DNA of 64,000 nucleotides. Source: Bradyrhizobium nanningense (GTDB lineage Bacteria; Pseudomonadota; Alphaproteobacteria; Rhizobiales; Xanthobacteraceae). Shown here piece after piece: positions 53,701 to 61,729 of this stretch (positions within the stretch are counted from its first letter, which is position 1; each line of letters starts with the position of its first letter). A program made the position numbers and the translations under genes. The notes below the pieces were generated by a model, which searched no databases, was not told the DNA's origin, and saw only the letters and a program-made list of their open reading frames with translations. The stretch covers positions 1-64,000 of the forward strand of contig NZ_LBJC01000027.1 of assembly GCF_004114535.1 (NCBI RefSeq), written 5' to 3'.

Positions 53701-55418
53701 CGACCATAGAGGTCGACGAACTGCGGCACCGCGGCGTGCGGCAGCCGGTCCCCGATCGTGACCGACCAGACGATCAAGTTGAGCCACGCCGGACCTCGAG
53801 GCGCGACGATGTCGTCGGTGAGTTTGGTCGTGTCGAAACCAACTGCTGACAGGAGTGGCGCGGCCGGTTGGGAGTGGACGGTGATGGCCGCGCGGACCAG
53901 ATCGGCAAGCAGTTCGGCCTTGTTCGCGGCCAGTGCCGGCAAGCAGCGATTCAGCACCTCGTCTGCCCGCTCCGAACGCGCGAGGGCGAGAAAGACAGCG
54001 CGTCTCCATGAGCCGTGCGCGCCGGGCGCGCTCACCCGATCAAGCAGAGCCCGCCATGCCGTAGCATCGGTGCCCAACTCCGCGTGCAAGCGGGCGGCGA
54101 GTTCCACGCCGCGCAACAGACGCACCGGCGCCGGGCTCCCCAGCTCGATTGCGGCGACGTGCTCCGGCTCCTCATACAGCAGGCAACCGATCGCCCAGTC
54201 GCGCAGCACATCGTGCTCGGGCTCGACGCGAACGGAGCTGAGCGCACGGAGTGATCCGCTTTCGGTCAGCGCTGTGACTGCATCCGCCGGTGACGTGCTG
54301 GTGTCCATCGGAGCCGACGAAGCCAGCGAATGCACGGCCAGTGACCGAAGTACGCGGCGCCGCTCCAAGCGACCTGCCGCATCTGCACCATCGCCCGTCG
54401 TCCACCACTGCCACGCCATCTGCGCTTCGCTGAACGGCGGAGCGTCCTTCGCCGGCACGCTGCGCGCCAGCCGATTCAGGCGATACAGGTTACGCACGAG
54501 CTTCTCGGCTGGATGCCCGGGCCGTAGCAGCGCGGCGAGGGCAAGATTGGCGCCCCGAAGCCAGGTCACCTCGTCGTCGTCGAGCTCCTCGATGACCAAC
54601 GGCGGCGCTTCGCCGAGATCCTGCAGCGCCTGTGCCGGCAGCCACGCGCGCGCATCGGCGTCGAAGTCCAGTCGCGCTGTGATCACGACGCGGAAGGCGC
54701 GCACCTGAGCCGCGGCACGAATCAGGTCCGCGACGGTGGCCCGCTGCCCTGGGTCGTCGAAGCGGTCGAGGCCGTCGATGAACAGCGTGCCACCGCCGTC
54801 GCCTGCCAGGTCGGTCAGGAACTCGCGGGCGTTCGCGTCGCAACCGAGCTGCGCTTGCAGCGTCGCCCATCCGCCTGCTGGGACACGATGCGGAGCCACA
54901 ACTACAACGCGGGACTCGGCGCCAATGCGCTGCGCAAGATCCTTAAGCACCCCCGACTTGCCGACGCCGCCGGCGCCCCGGATTTCAAGGTAGCGGGCCT
55001 GGTCAAGCGCAGCGAGTGCTGCGGCAACATGGCCGCCACGATCGATAGCCACGCCGTGTACGTGCGAGCTGATGGTGGCGAGCGTGTTCTCCGCGCCTTC
55101 GGCAAGCCGTTCACGCGCGAGATGCAAGCGGCGGTCGCCAGCCAGCCGGTAGGCGCGCTCGGCGGTGAGTCGCTCGCGAAGCGCGGGGGCGTCCAGGTCC
55201 CCGCCAGCGGCATCGACATGCAACGCGATCTGTTGCAGCGAGTCCCACAGTTCGCCCGCTCGACCCGCGTCCTGCGCCGCGAGTAGCAGCGCGCAGCGCT
55301 CGCGGGCTAGCTGCGCGCAAACCGAGCCGGGCTGCTCGAAGTCGAATGCGAGCACCTGGAAGCGAGATAGCAATCGCCACACGGATGCATCATCATGCGC
55401 CGCGCCGGCCGTGCGCAT
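50745..55418 (-). CDS. Very large STAND-type P-loop ATPase, candidate Avs-like antiphage protein
   Basis: From ATG 55418 the product has 1,557 residues; the frame is open 35 codons further. P-loop LEIRGAGGVGKSGVLKDLAQ (GAGGVGKS at 148-155) and Walker B GTLFIDGLDRFDD (about 210-222) define a STAND NTPase, followed by about 1,200 residues of helical, repeat-like sequence that would be the sensor. The segment before the P-loop (SVWRLLSRFQVLAFDFEQPG) is the linker seen after Cap4-type nuclease domains. No ribosome site precedes 55418, and the nuclease is encoded just upstream in another frame. Avs proteins use this order to detect phage proteins; no family assignment could be verified. Confidence 0.75.
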   Translation of the reverse strand: MRTAGAAHDDASVWRLLSRFQVLAFDFEQPGSVCAQLARERCALLLAAQDAGRAGELWDSLQQIALHVDAAGGDLDAPALRERLTAERAYRLAGDRRLHLARERLAEGAENTLATISSHVHGVAIDRGGHVAAALAALDQARYLEIRGAGGVGKSGVLKDLAQRIGAESRVVVVAPHRVPAGGWATLQAQLGCDANAREFLTDLAGDGGGTLFIDGLDRFDDPGQRATVADLIRAAAQVRAFRVVITARLDFDADARAWLPAQALQDLGEAPPLVIEELDDDEVTWLRGANLALAALLRPGHPAEKLVRNLYRLNRLARSVPAKDAPPFSEAQMAWQWWTTGDGADAAGRLERRRVLRSLAVHSLASSAPMDTSTSPADAVTALTESGSLRALSSVRVEPEHDVLRDWAIGCLLYEEPEHVAAIELGSPAPVRLLRGVELAARLHAELGTDATAWRALLDRVSAPGAHGSWRRAVFLALARSERADEVLNRCLPALAANKAELLADLVRAAITVHSQPAAPLLSAVGFDTTKLTDDIVAPRGPAWLNLIVWSVTIGDRLPHAAVPQFVDLYGRWCIAYAGHDALSPLLVQRVYAWLVEVEAKNHPTGSDFNTWLAAKNAPGLSMTEAQESDLRTTFLLWCKLRPTDAESYLQGVTAHPHRHVLFRKLLPFMGTAPQAAPRAVADLFLEALPEGDADEDRERSRLRDVFSAWDLEYFPASPARAPFFDLLQANKAEGLRLVRGVIAHAVRRRARGREPGDNRIEIPLPSGRRSFPWRQSYMWSRSQDAYIAASALMALEAWAHLLIERGEPVQTVIDDVLGPEGSPAAYLLVAVDVLLSHWPKTRECLWPFAASAELLAMDRQRYGYDVVNADGSSIGWVHPEPASAVQLNNLRRRPSRRRPLDFLLSNYGVNGPADVRKAMTKALRDEAARIGAPDSESCAMADPKFAAMSALNQLNPANYVQGGTDDSGRAIIEYVPPADEARLAHEFAEQAQLGGDEAAVQWQVMLALTEPPCSVELLELGVRWATRDASASQDDPDKDEQERVERTRFIVAALVMRDGSPELKAVHGDWARAQLAQAAKPDPNDRGSPQQLQFNAAAIAAVGFLSAYRDDLNPADLCRLLHLAARPDTGMAAVLRAEVAAQRPLRLELTRSLVRLGLASAIHALRHRDDNDFRNIDDYRARHEAQETARKAAEKTRLQSAVDAELRWLASDGPEPGCPELPDPYPPKQRRRISLGSARPLRKRSPTRPRVFALHAPAAAAWLSLAVELWRTADPEVLCAMVRHCWPWTAGANGVGCGPDEEPSERPFEWNNAYFAAALACAVSIGDAGIKEYAFDPLAQLPDERFFDAAEAVLHALDHLWLNVGAVSDNMAVSIREGLAQRLVATSSWRHLTSKRSAGTGLHIAGAIAAMFMGQHHFGQGSRCYVHPLGAARTDSLLPILTQLAEQAAGSTFVAIAFLGLLEIGPHANRLTFIARAVAAWWQVQGANSEFWIDHGIGRRLCEWIDKALLGAPVSPTVLDSSELTAVVDILMQCGTPLASALEERIAARRKAGAG

Positions 55419-56044
55419 GTGACCGCAAATGCTTCGACGAAATCGCGCATCTCCTGGTGCGCGGCACCGGGCTGCGTCAGTCGACCGAAAAATCCTTCGG
55501 CGTCCTGGTACTCGCGTGCCCACTTCAGCACATTCTGGATAGGCTGCTCGATCTTGGTGGACGTGCGGCCGATCGCCACCGCGAGCTCATAGCGCGTCGT
55601 GTTGAACTCCGGCTTGGTCGCTGTCCGGCAGGCCGGCGCGACCACGTCGGCGAAAACCGGGTCGCTCGCCGTGAAGGCAATCGTGCGCTTCGCCTGCAGT
55701 TCGAGCGTGGCCGGGTGCCCTTGGCGATCGTGGCCGGTGACGATGACGTCGTCCATGGGGTGGCCGAGGCCGGCTCGTTGGAACGCCACCCGCGCAACCA
55801 CGACGCCCGGAAGTCCGCGCGCCTCACCACCCGACAGCAGGGGCAGTAGATACTGCGCGCCGACGTGTCCCTCCAGCAGAGCGCCGGAAGGTCCAGCCGC
55901 GGCCGGACTGGCGACGGCGGGCGCGTCATCGACACGGCGAGGCGTGCGTGTGCGCTTGGCCCCCAACGCTCCGGATTTCTTGGCGGTGGCTTTCTTGCTC
56001 TTGGGTGGGGACTTCGAGGATCGGGTCTTACGCGATCGCGCCAT
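55307..56044 (-). CDS. PD-(D/E)xK/Cap4-like nuclease domain, N-terminal part of the STAND protein
   Basis: A Lys/Arg-rich start (MARSRKTRSSKSPPKSKKAT), then LLEGHVGAQYLLPLLSGGEA and MDDVIVTGHDRQGHPATLEL followed by QAKRT: Glu59, Asp98/Asp99 and Gln117-x-Lys119 fit the active site of DUF4297/Cap4-type endonucleases. Coding character ends near residue 208 (FVEAFAV), where the other frame takes over. The last 37 codons are a shadow of the ATPase gene. Read through a one-base shift near 55419-55426, the two make one protein of about 1,765 residues. Confidence 0.7.
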   Translation of the reverse strand: MARSRKTRSSKSPPKSKKATAKKSGALGAKRTRTPRRVDDAPAVASPAAAGPSGALLEGHVGAQYLLPLLSGGEARGLPGVVVARVAFQRAGLGHPMDDVIVTGHDRQGHPATLELQAKRTIAFTASDPVFADVVAPACRTATKPEFNTTRYELAVAIGRTSTKIEQPIQNVLKWAREYQDAEGFFGRLTQPGAAHQEMRDFVEAFAVTCARPARRMMMHPCGDCYLASRCSHSTSSSPARFARS

Positions 56045-56401
56045 GTGCGTCTGTCATTCCTGCGGCGCCCGCCATCAGCGTCAGATTCGCTCGGCGCGCA
56101 ACAGGTGCTTATAGGGTCTGTCGTGGGGCAGGGGAAGCGTGGGCGCTCGCACAACGTGGGGGGCGGACCGGGCTATTCCAGCCCCTTCAGCAGCTCTCGG
56201 ACTAGGTCGACGGCATGGCGCAGCGGGTGCCGGCGTGGCGCTACGGCCAGCCCATTCACCAGCATCACGCACAGCGCGGATCCCAAGGCGTGCAGGGCCA
56301 GCTCAGTGCCCGGCGCAGCTTGCGGCCACTAAAGTGTCAAACCCGCGCCCGACCTGCGCCCAGGGAGCTCGCGGCGCTGCATTGAGGGCCTGTGAGCCGG
56401 T
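56045..56401. other. Gap with a short coding fragment
   Basis: A minus-strand stretch at about 56173-56329 reads PGTELALHALGSALCVMLVN then LRHAVDLVRELLKGLE, which looks like the C-terminal end of a helical protein, but there is no start and a stop lies just upstream. No other feature. Confidence 0.4.
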
Positions 56402-56593
56402 TTAGCGGCTCAAAAGATTCTCAATGGCTGCCGCTACTGTTTCGAGAGCATTTATGGCGCCATCCATGACGAAATCGAGCGCCCGCCCATAGCCCGCGTT
56501 GACGTTTGCTGTGTCGAAACCAAGCTGCTGGAGGGTTGGCAGGCATTTCTCCATGGCCTCGTGCGCATCGGCGATTCTGAGATCATTGTTCAA
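56402..56593 (-). CDS. Hypothetical protein, 63 aa
   Basis: MNNDLRIADAHEAMEKCLPT ... GYGRALDFVMDGAINALETV, helical and acidic. Overlaps the stop of 56590..56976 by 4 bases. Family not recognised. Last gene of the operon that begins near 59841. Confidence 0.6.
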   Translation of the reverse strand: MNNDLRIADAHEAMEKCLPTLQQLGFDTANVNAGYGRALDFVMDGAINALETVAAAIENLLSR

Positions 56594-56976
56594 GAAAAGG
56601 GTGCCATGGCTTCATTGCGGTCCTTCCAGCCCTCGCGCTCTCCATTTGAGGCAAAGGCATCGCTTGCCTCCTCATGAACATTCAAGCTTTGAATGATGTT
56701 GAGCAAGGCCTGCAGTAGCTTGAGGCTCGCGAGGTCCTTTACATCCGCTCTCGGACACCCGGCGCACACCAACAATGACTTGAGGTAGCCGTTGGGAACC
56801 CGTTGCCAAACGTCGTGCAAGCTCTTGCACCGAGCCAGGAACATCTGCTGTGTCATGTCCAATGGTGCGACCTGGGCCAACCGACCGAGCGCCGGATAGG
56901 CCATCCAACCATTGGCCGCCACCTCTGCGCGATCAAAACCCGTCAGCTCTACTGCCGACTTTTGTAGCCCCACCAT
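56590..56976 (-). CDS. Hypothetical protein, 128 aa
   Basis: MVGLQKSAVELTGFDRAEVA ... DMTQQMFLARCKSLHDVWQR ... LKLLQALLNIIQSLNVHEEA: helical, soluble, three cysteines. Its stop overlaps the start of the next gene. Family not recognised; both genes may be partners of the upstream ones. Confidence 0.6.
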   Translation of the reverse strand: MVGLQKSAVELTGFDRAEVAANGWMAYPALGRLAQVAPLDMTQQMFLARCKSLHDVWQRVPNGYLKSLLVCAGCPRADVKDLASLKLLQALLNIIQSLNVHEEASDAFASNGEREGWKDRNEAMAPFS

Positions 56977-57003
56977 TGCGCCGAGAGCGGAAAGGCCGTC
57001 ACC

Positions 57004-57341
57004 CTATCGTAGAAGCACATCGAGCAGCCGCTGAACCTTGGCGACCACATGTTATTCATTCAGGTTCAAATGTGCCAAGTCGGCCGGATCGACCGCGAAT
57101 GATCGGGCATGCAGGATCTCGCGATCTGCTCGCGCATCGGGACTTGAATCAGATTTCTTCCGATCCGACGGCAATCAGTGAAGCTCCACTGCCCTCTGTA
57201 TGAAGGGCTGCTGTGCCACTGCTCCCATACATAGGTCGGCATCGAGTCCTAGAAGGTGCTCTGCTCGTACTTCTGAAGAAGCCGATCGTCGAGGTAGACC
57301 AAATCATGCCCCACGATGGCATCTGCGCGCGCGTGGGTCAT
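57004..57341 (-). pseudogene. Decayed gene inside the hypothetical operon
   Basis: Its ATG (57341) overlaps the stop of 57338..57952 (ATGA). The first 30 codons (MTHARADAIVGHDLVYLDDR ...) end in TAG; the same frame goes on with YRGQWSFTDCRRIGRNLIQV, then in another frame REILHARSFAVDPADLAHLN, a TAA, and VVAKVQRLLDVLLR. Two stops and one shift. The start coupling shows that it was once a regular member of the operon. Confidence 0.6.
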
Positions 57342-57952
57342 CGGTTGAGCATCTCCGGGCCATGAATGCCGTCAGCAGTCTGTTCTGGACAGAGTTCTGG
57401 TCTTACTGCCTCTACCGAAGCCCAGAGCTGCAGCAGAAGTCCGCCTTTGTGCTCGCGAATGTCCAGTTCGTACCAGGCAACACCCTCGGCGGGCTTTAGG
57501 ACAACCTGAGACTTCTCGCCCATAAGAGCGCGGACGTCCGGAATATCCGGCAACTGGACTGAGTAGTAGAACACCCGCACACCCCGAGCGCCACGTAGCC
57601 AAAGGTAGCGACGGAGGTACTCATTCGACATGCGCCAGCTGACGGCTCGCTTCAAGTTCCAGTGGTATTCACTCGATACCTCACCCTCAGCCACGCCGAA
57701 CTCTGGAAGCCCCAAGTCATCGTAGACCAGACGCTGCTGATCATTGCCGACGCAGCGAGGGGTCAGTCCGAGAGTCATCCAGACCTTCTCAGCTAGGTTG
57801 AACGTGTAGAACGAGCCGTCACCCCACGCCGCGACGATGTAGTCATGACCAGAGATTGACGGAGAAAACACCGCCGAGCACCCGCACTCGTCTGGAATAG
57901 GGACCGAGTACTCGACTACGCCATTACTTGCTTCAGAGAGCACTTCGACCAT
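57338..57952 (-). CDS. Hypothetical protein, 204 aa
   Basis: MVEVLSEASNGVVEYSVPIP ... VFSPSISGHDYIVAAWGDGS ... LRRYLWLRGARGVRVFYYSV ... GLLLQLWASVEAVRPELCPE. A soluble alpha/beta protein; family not recognised. It starts inside the end of 57933..58142 and its stop overlaps the next gene start. Confidence 0.65.
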   Translation of the reverse strand: MVEVLSEASNGVVEYSVPIPDECGCSAVFSPSISGHDYIVAAWGDGSFYTFNLAEKVWMTLGLTPRCVGNDQQRLVYDDLGLPEFGVAEGEVSSEYHWNLKRAVSWRMSNEYLRRYLWLRGARGVRVFYYSVQLPDIPDVRALMGEKSQVVLKPAEGVAWYELDIREHKGGLLLQLWASVEAVRPELCPEQTADGIHGPEMLNR

Positions 57953-58142
57953 CTGCCCCAGGAACTACAGCCATGAGCAAATGCAGATGTTCGGCGTCCG
58001 CTCCACGCGGATCGGTCTCCTGCTTGGACGCCACCTCCACAAACAGGCTTGGCGACAGGCCGACGGGTTCCAGCAGGCCGCGCAGCCTTGGCGGCATGAC
58101 ATGAACCGGGAGGGGAAACGCGCTTAGATAATCAAATGGCAT
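57933..58142 (-). CDS. Small hypothetical protein, 69 aa
   Basis: MPFDYLSAFPLPVHVMPPRL then EPVGLSPSLFVEVASKQETD. Its end overlaps the start of 57338..57952 by 20 bases and it starts 37 bases after the SEC-C gene, so it fits the operon. Family not recognised. Confidence 0.5.
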   Translation of the reverse strand: MPFDYLSAFPLPVHVMPPRLRGLLEPVGLSPSLFVEVASKQETDPRGADAEHLHLLMAVVPGADGRSAL

Positions 58143-58178
58143 GGTTCTTAGTGTTCCTAGCTTTGCCCAGTGGCGTCT

Positions 58179-59677
58179 CTATCGCTCTAGGCAGCATCTC
58201 TTGTACTTCAGCCCGCTACCGCACGGGCATAGGTCATTGCGGCCGATCTTGCCTGACGTCGCTAGTTTGCTGGGACGCGGAGGTGGCACGAACTGGGTCA
58301 CCCGGTCGTTATGCTGGCAAAGGTGCGGCGTGCTGAAGAAATTCCAGTCCTTGTTCTGCTCCTCGTAGTAGGCCCTCATCTCTTGCGTCCACGTCTCGCA
58401 CGGCATGAGGATGAAATCCTCTGCATTGGTGCCCCCCGAGAACTTTGGTGCGTCGATGCCGATGCCGATCACCTTCAGGAGATGCGTGAATTTGTTCTTT
58501 GCCGCTCCGCATGCGATCTCAAGCACAGCCCGGCGCTTCTCTCGATAGTCTGGCTCCCCACGGTACGCATCGGGGGCGCGCAGTTGCAGTAAGACGTAAG
58601 CGACATTCGGCTGGTATGACGGCAGGAACGTGACTTGCCGGGCGAATTGGCCGGTGCTGTCGGGAAATCGATCAGCCGCCGTCAGCATCTTCTCTGCAAG
58701 GCCGCGACGCATGAAGCGCGGCTCCTTCACCATCTCATAGATGGCGCTCTCGCCGCGAAAAATGTTGGAGTTTCCGCCGAGCCTCCCATCCAGACTGTTT
58801 TGGCACGTGCGCTGAATCAGCTCGTCCCAGAAGTACGAGATGCGATCCACTTTCTTCGTGTTCTTGTAGACCTCGGTTTGGATGAGGTCGTGCCATTCGC
58901 CTTCGCCGACCATGAGGCCGTTGACGGCCTCATCCTTCATCCCGATCACATGGCGCTTCTGACCCTCGTCGTAGTTCAGCAGGTAGTGGCCGAGAAGGTC
59001 TTCCTCTCCGCAATAGGTCAGATAGTCGAAGGCTGAAGCGGCCCGCACTTTTTCGTCGAGATACGCCGAAAGGTCGCTGACCGTATCAAGCTCACCCAGC
59101 ACGATAGGCATGTTGTGGCTGTCCAGGATGTGGACCGGGTTGCGCCTGTCGATTTCGATATGGAAGGGATCGGTAGGACCGCCAGCGGTTTCGGTGTAGG
59201 TGATGGCGAGACTGCCATAGATGTTGTCCGGGGACGCACGCTCGCATGCCTCTTTGGCGCCGTGCGCGACGATGATCTTGTGAATCACAGCCTTTTCCGC
59301 ATCGATGCCGAGGGGGAACAGCTCCATTGTTCGAGCATCCAAATAGATCGGTCTCCCGCTGCGGATGTAGCGTTCCGCGCCGTTCTCACCTGACGATCGA
59401 TGACGTTGCGCTTCCATCGATCCCACACGACGTTCGGATTCTTGTCAGGTCCTTCTGGCAGCTCGTTCTCGCGGTCGAAGAAGATGAAGACGTAGTTGCC
59501 GAAGACAGCGAGCAGGTCGCACAGCTCGTGCCCGTCGTCCTTGAATGGATTGGGATAGCTCCACAGCTTGAGGAAGGACCTCTCGCAGAAATCGGCAAGC
59601 ATCCGTTCCGTTTCCGTTACGCCGGCCGATTTTTTGTTCACAGACCACCTTCTCTTTCTCCCGTTTTTCCGGGCCAC
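58179..59677 (-). pseudogene. SEC-C protein with nuclease-like N-terminus, frameshifted
   Basis: GTG 59677 starts a part of about 95 codons (ERSFLKLWSYPNPFKDDGHE then LCDLLAVFGNYVFIFFDREN) that looks like a PD-(D/E)xK fold. After a one-base loss near 59385-59395 the frame goes on GAERYIRSGRPIYLDARTME for about 400 residues and ends GRNDLCPCGSGLKYKRCCLE, a SEC-C zinc motif (CxCxn CC). SEC-C often marks proteins that bind ribosome or secretion partners and is frequent in defence and toxin genes. Joined, it would be about 495 residues. Confidence 0.65.
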
Positions 59678-59841
59678 TCGGGGAGTGTGCCCATCGGTCC
59701 GAGCACGGCTTCGACGATGTCCGGTGCAGCGACCTCACGTTGAAATTGTCCGGCCCAACGGTGCAGCCCGACGTCCACAGCTTCTTCGAAGGTGAACTTG
59801 GTCTTACGGGGAATGTTGTCTTGTGTGATGGGAGGGGTCAC
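59638..59841 (-). CDS. Small hypothetical protein, 67 aa
   Basis: GTG 59841 gives VTPPITQDNIPRKTKFTFEE then AVDVGLHRWAGQFQREVAAP. Soluble and acidic. Its end overlaps the first codons of the SEC-C gene by 40 bases. It would be the first gene of the operon. Family not recognised. Confidence 0.5.
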   Translation of the reverse strand: MTPPITQDNIPRKTKFTFEEAVDVGLHRWAGQFQREVAAPDIVEAVLGPMGTLPEWPGKTGEREGGL

Positions 59842-60054
59842 GCTAACGTGCCTTTCGTGGTTGCAGAAGGCGCGAGACCGCCTTCGAAGATCAAATGGCC
59901 ACGGAAAGCCGAGCCCGCCTGCGAAGTGTGCTCGGTTTTCCATGTGCGCTCGCGGAGTCGCGAACACACTCGGCATTGTTGTGCTTTTGCTGAGGGTCGC
60001 GCAAGGTAGCGCGATGCAGTTGCCAAAGTTATCCATCCCGTAAGATTGCGGCAG

Positions 60055-60337
60055 TCACCGCTGATATCGATCCGCCCGGTTCGAGTGGCTCATCGCCCCG
60101 TAGGCCTTTGCTAGCGCCTCGGCGTCATGTCTGTCCTTACGCCTGCCACGCACATCTTTAAACCGTGCCCTTGGCCTCCTCGATCGACGCGGCATCGCCG
60201 AACGGTGGGACCGGCAGGGTCACCGTCCAGAACCGGGGGCCCGGTGAGCGGTCGCTGGCATAGGGGACGCGGCCGATCGGCTGACCGTCCTCAAGGACGA
60301 GGCCGTCGTCTGGGTCGATCAGGCGGAGGGTGAGCAT
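60055..60337 (-). pseudogene. Frameshifted small Bradyrhizobium-type gene
   Basis: MLTLRLIDPDDGLVLEDGQP then VPYASDRSPGPRFWTVTLPV, and after a shift near 60160-60166 FKDVRGRRKDRHDAEALAKA then YGAMSHSNRADRYQR. The two parts make a complete protein of about 93 residues of a family recalled from Bradyrhizobium. Function unknown. Confidence 0.6.
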
Positions 60338-60474
60338 TCGATTTTCCCGGAGGCCGATGATCAATCCTTCACAGCACCGCACCTCAACCGCCTAGTGGCG
60401 CGGCGATGAGATTATGATCTCCACTCATCTTGCCGCACTGTTGAAATCGCTGACTTGAACGGCGGACTTGTCGC

Positions 60475-61049
60475 TCAGCGAAACACCTGCGCGAAGAGTC
60501 CCTCGAGCGGCACCGGGCCGCCCGGCAGGACCGGAACGAGCGCTAGGCGGAGTCGGGCCGTCGCCTGGTTGTAATTCATGAAATCCTTGCCCTGGACGAA
60601 GGCGTCCTTCCGGCGCGCCTGGTAGCCCTGATTGAAGGCCTGCAGCTTCCCGGCGCGGCGGAGCTCCTCCAGGAGCCGATCGAGTCGTCGGATTCCCTCC
60701 CGGCACGCGCGAGCGCGGTTGCGTGGGGCGTCAGCGTCACCCGGAGTTCGGCCGCGGCTTGGAGCAAGGCGTCCGTCATGGTGGCAGCATCAGGTCTGAC
60801 GCCGGCCGCGGCTCGAGCTCGGCGGGCGATCTCATCGGCCTGGTCCGCGGGAACCCACCACACTGCGCCCGCGGCCTGATCGGCGCCAACGCGGAGGTGG
60901 GCCGTGCGGTCGTGGTTCGCGGTGAGACTGATGGCGCTGGCGCCGGCGGCGCGAAGGTAGGTGAGCACATCGCGGTCTCGAGGCGATGCGCAAGGCCCGG
61001 TGAAGAGCCTTGCGCCTGGTGCGCGATCATGTATTCCGATGCTCGCCAT
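60475..61049 (-). pseudogene. Frameshifted hypothetical gene, about 190 aa when joined
   Basis: ATG 61049: MASIGIHDRAPGARLFTGPC ... VLTYLRAAGASAISLTANHD ... ELRVTLTPHATALARAG; then in another frame from about 60695 IRRLDRLLEELRRAGKLQAF ... RKDAFVQGKDFMNYNQATAR ... GLFAQVFR. One missing base near 60691-60702 joins them. Function unknown; helical C-terminal half. Confidence 0.6.
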
Positions 61050-61094
61050 TGAATCGCGCCTCCTGCCGGTGGGTCTACCGTATGGGAGGAGTGC

Positions 61095-61668
61095 ATGGAA
61101 GGTTCGTACAACAGGTGGCGGCCGTCGCAGGCCGAAACCGCATCCCTGCGCACCACGCGTTTGATTCCTACGGAGACGTGGTGCCCGCTCGATGGGCCAC
61201 CGCCTGAGTATGTCCCCGAGCGCTGGGACGGTGTCCACTGCGGCCTGCGGCTCTGCGACGCCTTCAAGACGTTGCGGGCGCTCCCGCTGATCATCCGCGG
61301 GCAGCGATTCCGCTCCGGATATTGGCCGCAACACGAATATGATTGGGTCGACCTGCTGGCACAGCAGGAGAGCGACGTTCAGGTCAAGGAGTCCGTCGCC
61401 AACGAGCACAACCGTTCACGGGTGCATTCCACGGCGTCGGAGGATCTCGCGGATGGACACAGCGTTGTGCTGGGCGGGTCGCTATCTCGTCGACGCCGAG
61501 GACCGGCGCGTGGTGCAACGGGTGGCGCTGTTACGGTCGCACGACATGGACTTGGAAGAGATCGCGCGGCGCGTTCGGATCGGCTTGCACATGTTGCGCG
61601 TACGCTATCGGCTGGCGCTCGACATGATCGCCGGCGGGCTGAGGCGGGACTACACGCCGGTGTTCTAG
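61095..61668 (+). pseudogene. Frameshifted hypothetical gene with helix-turn-helix-like end
   Basis: MEGSYNRWRPSQAETASLRT ... LLAQQESDVQVKESVANEHN in one frame, ISRMDTALCWAGRYLVDAED ... DMDLEEIARRVRIGLHMLRV then RYRLALDMIAGGLRRD in another; the shift is near 61441. Family recalled from Bradyrhizobium; the end could be a helix-turn-helix. Divergent from 60475..61049 across 45 bases. Confidence 0.6.
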
Positions 61669-61729
61669 ACCCAAGGGTCGCGCGAGAAAACCAATTGAAA
61701 CGTAGGCCTATTGTGGCCTAGCGGAATTG

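Noticed and set aside
53758..54708. 316-codon frame on the plus strand
   Set aside because: Ser/Arg/Ala-rich antisense shadow of the STAND gene.
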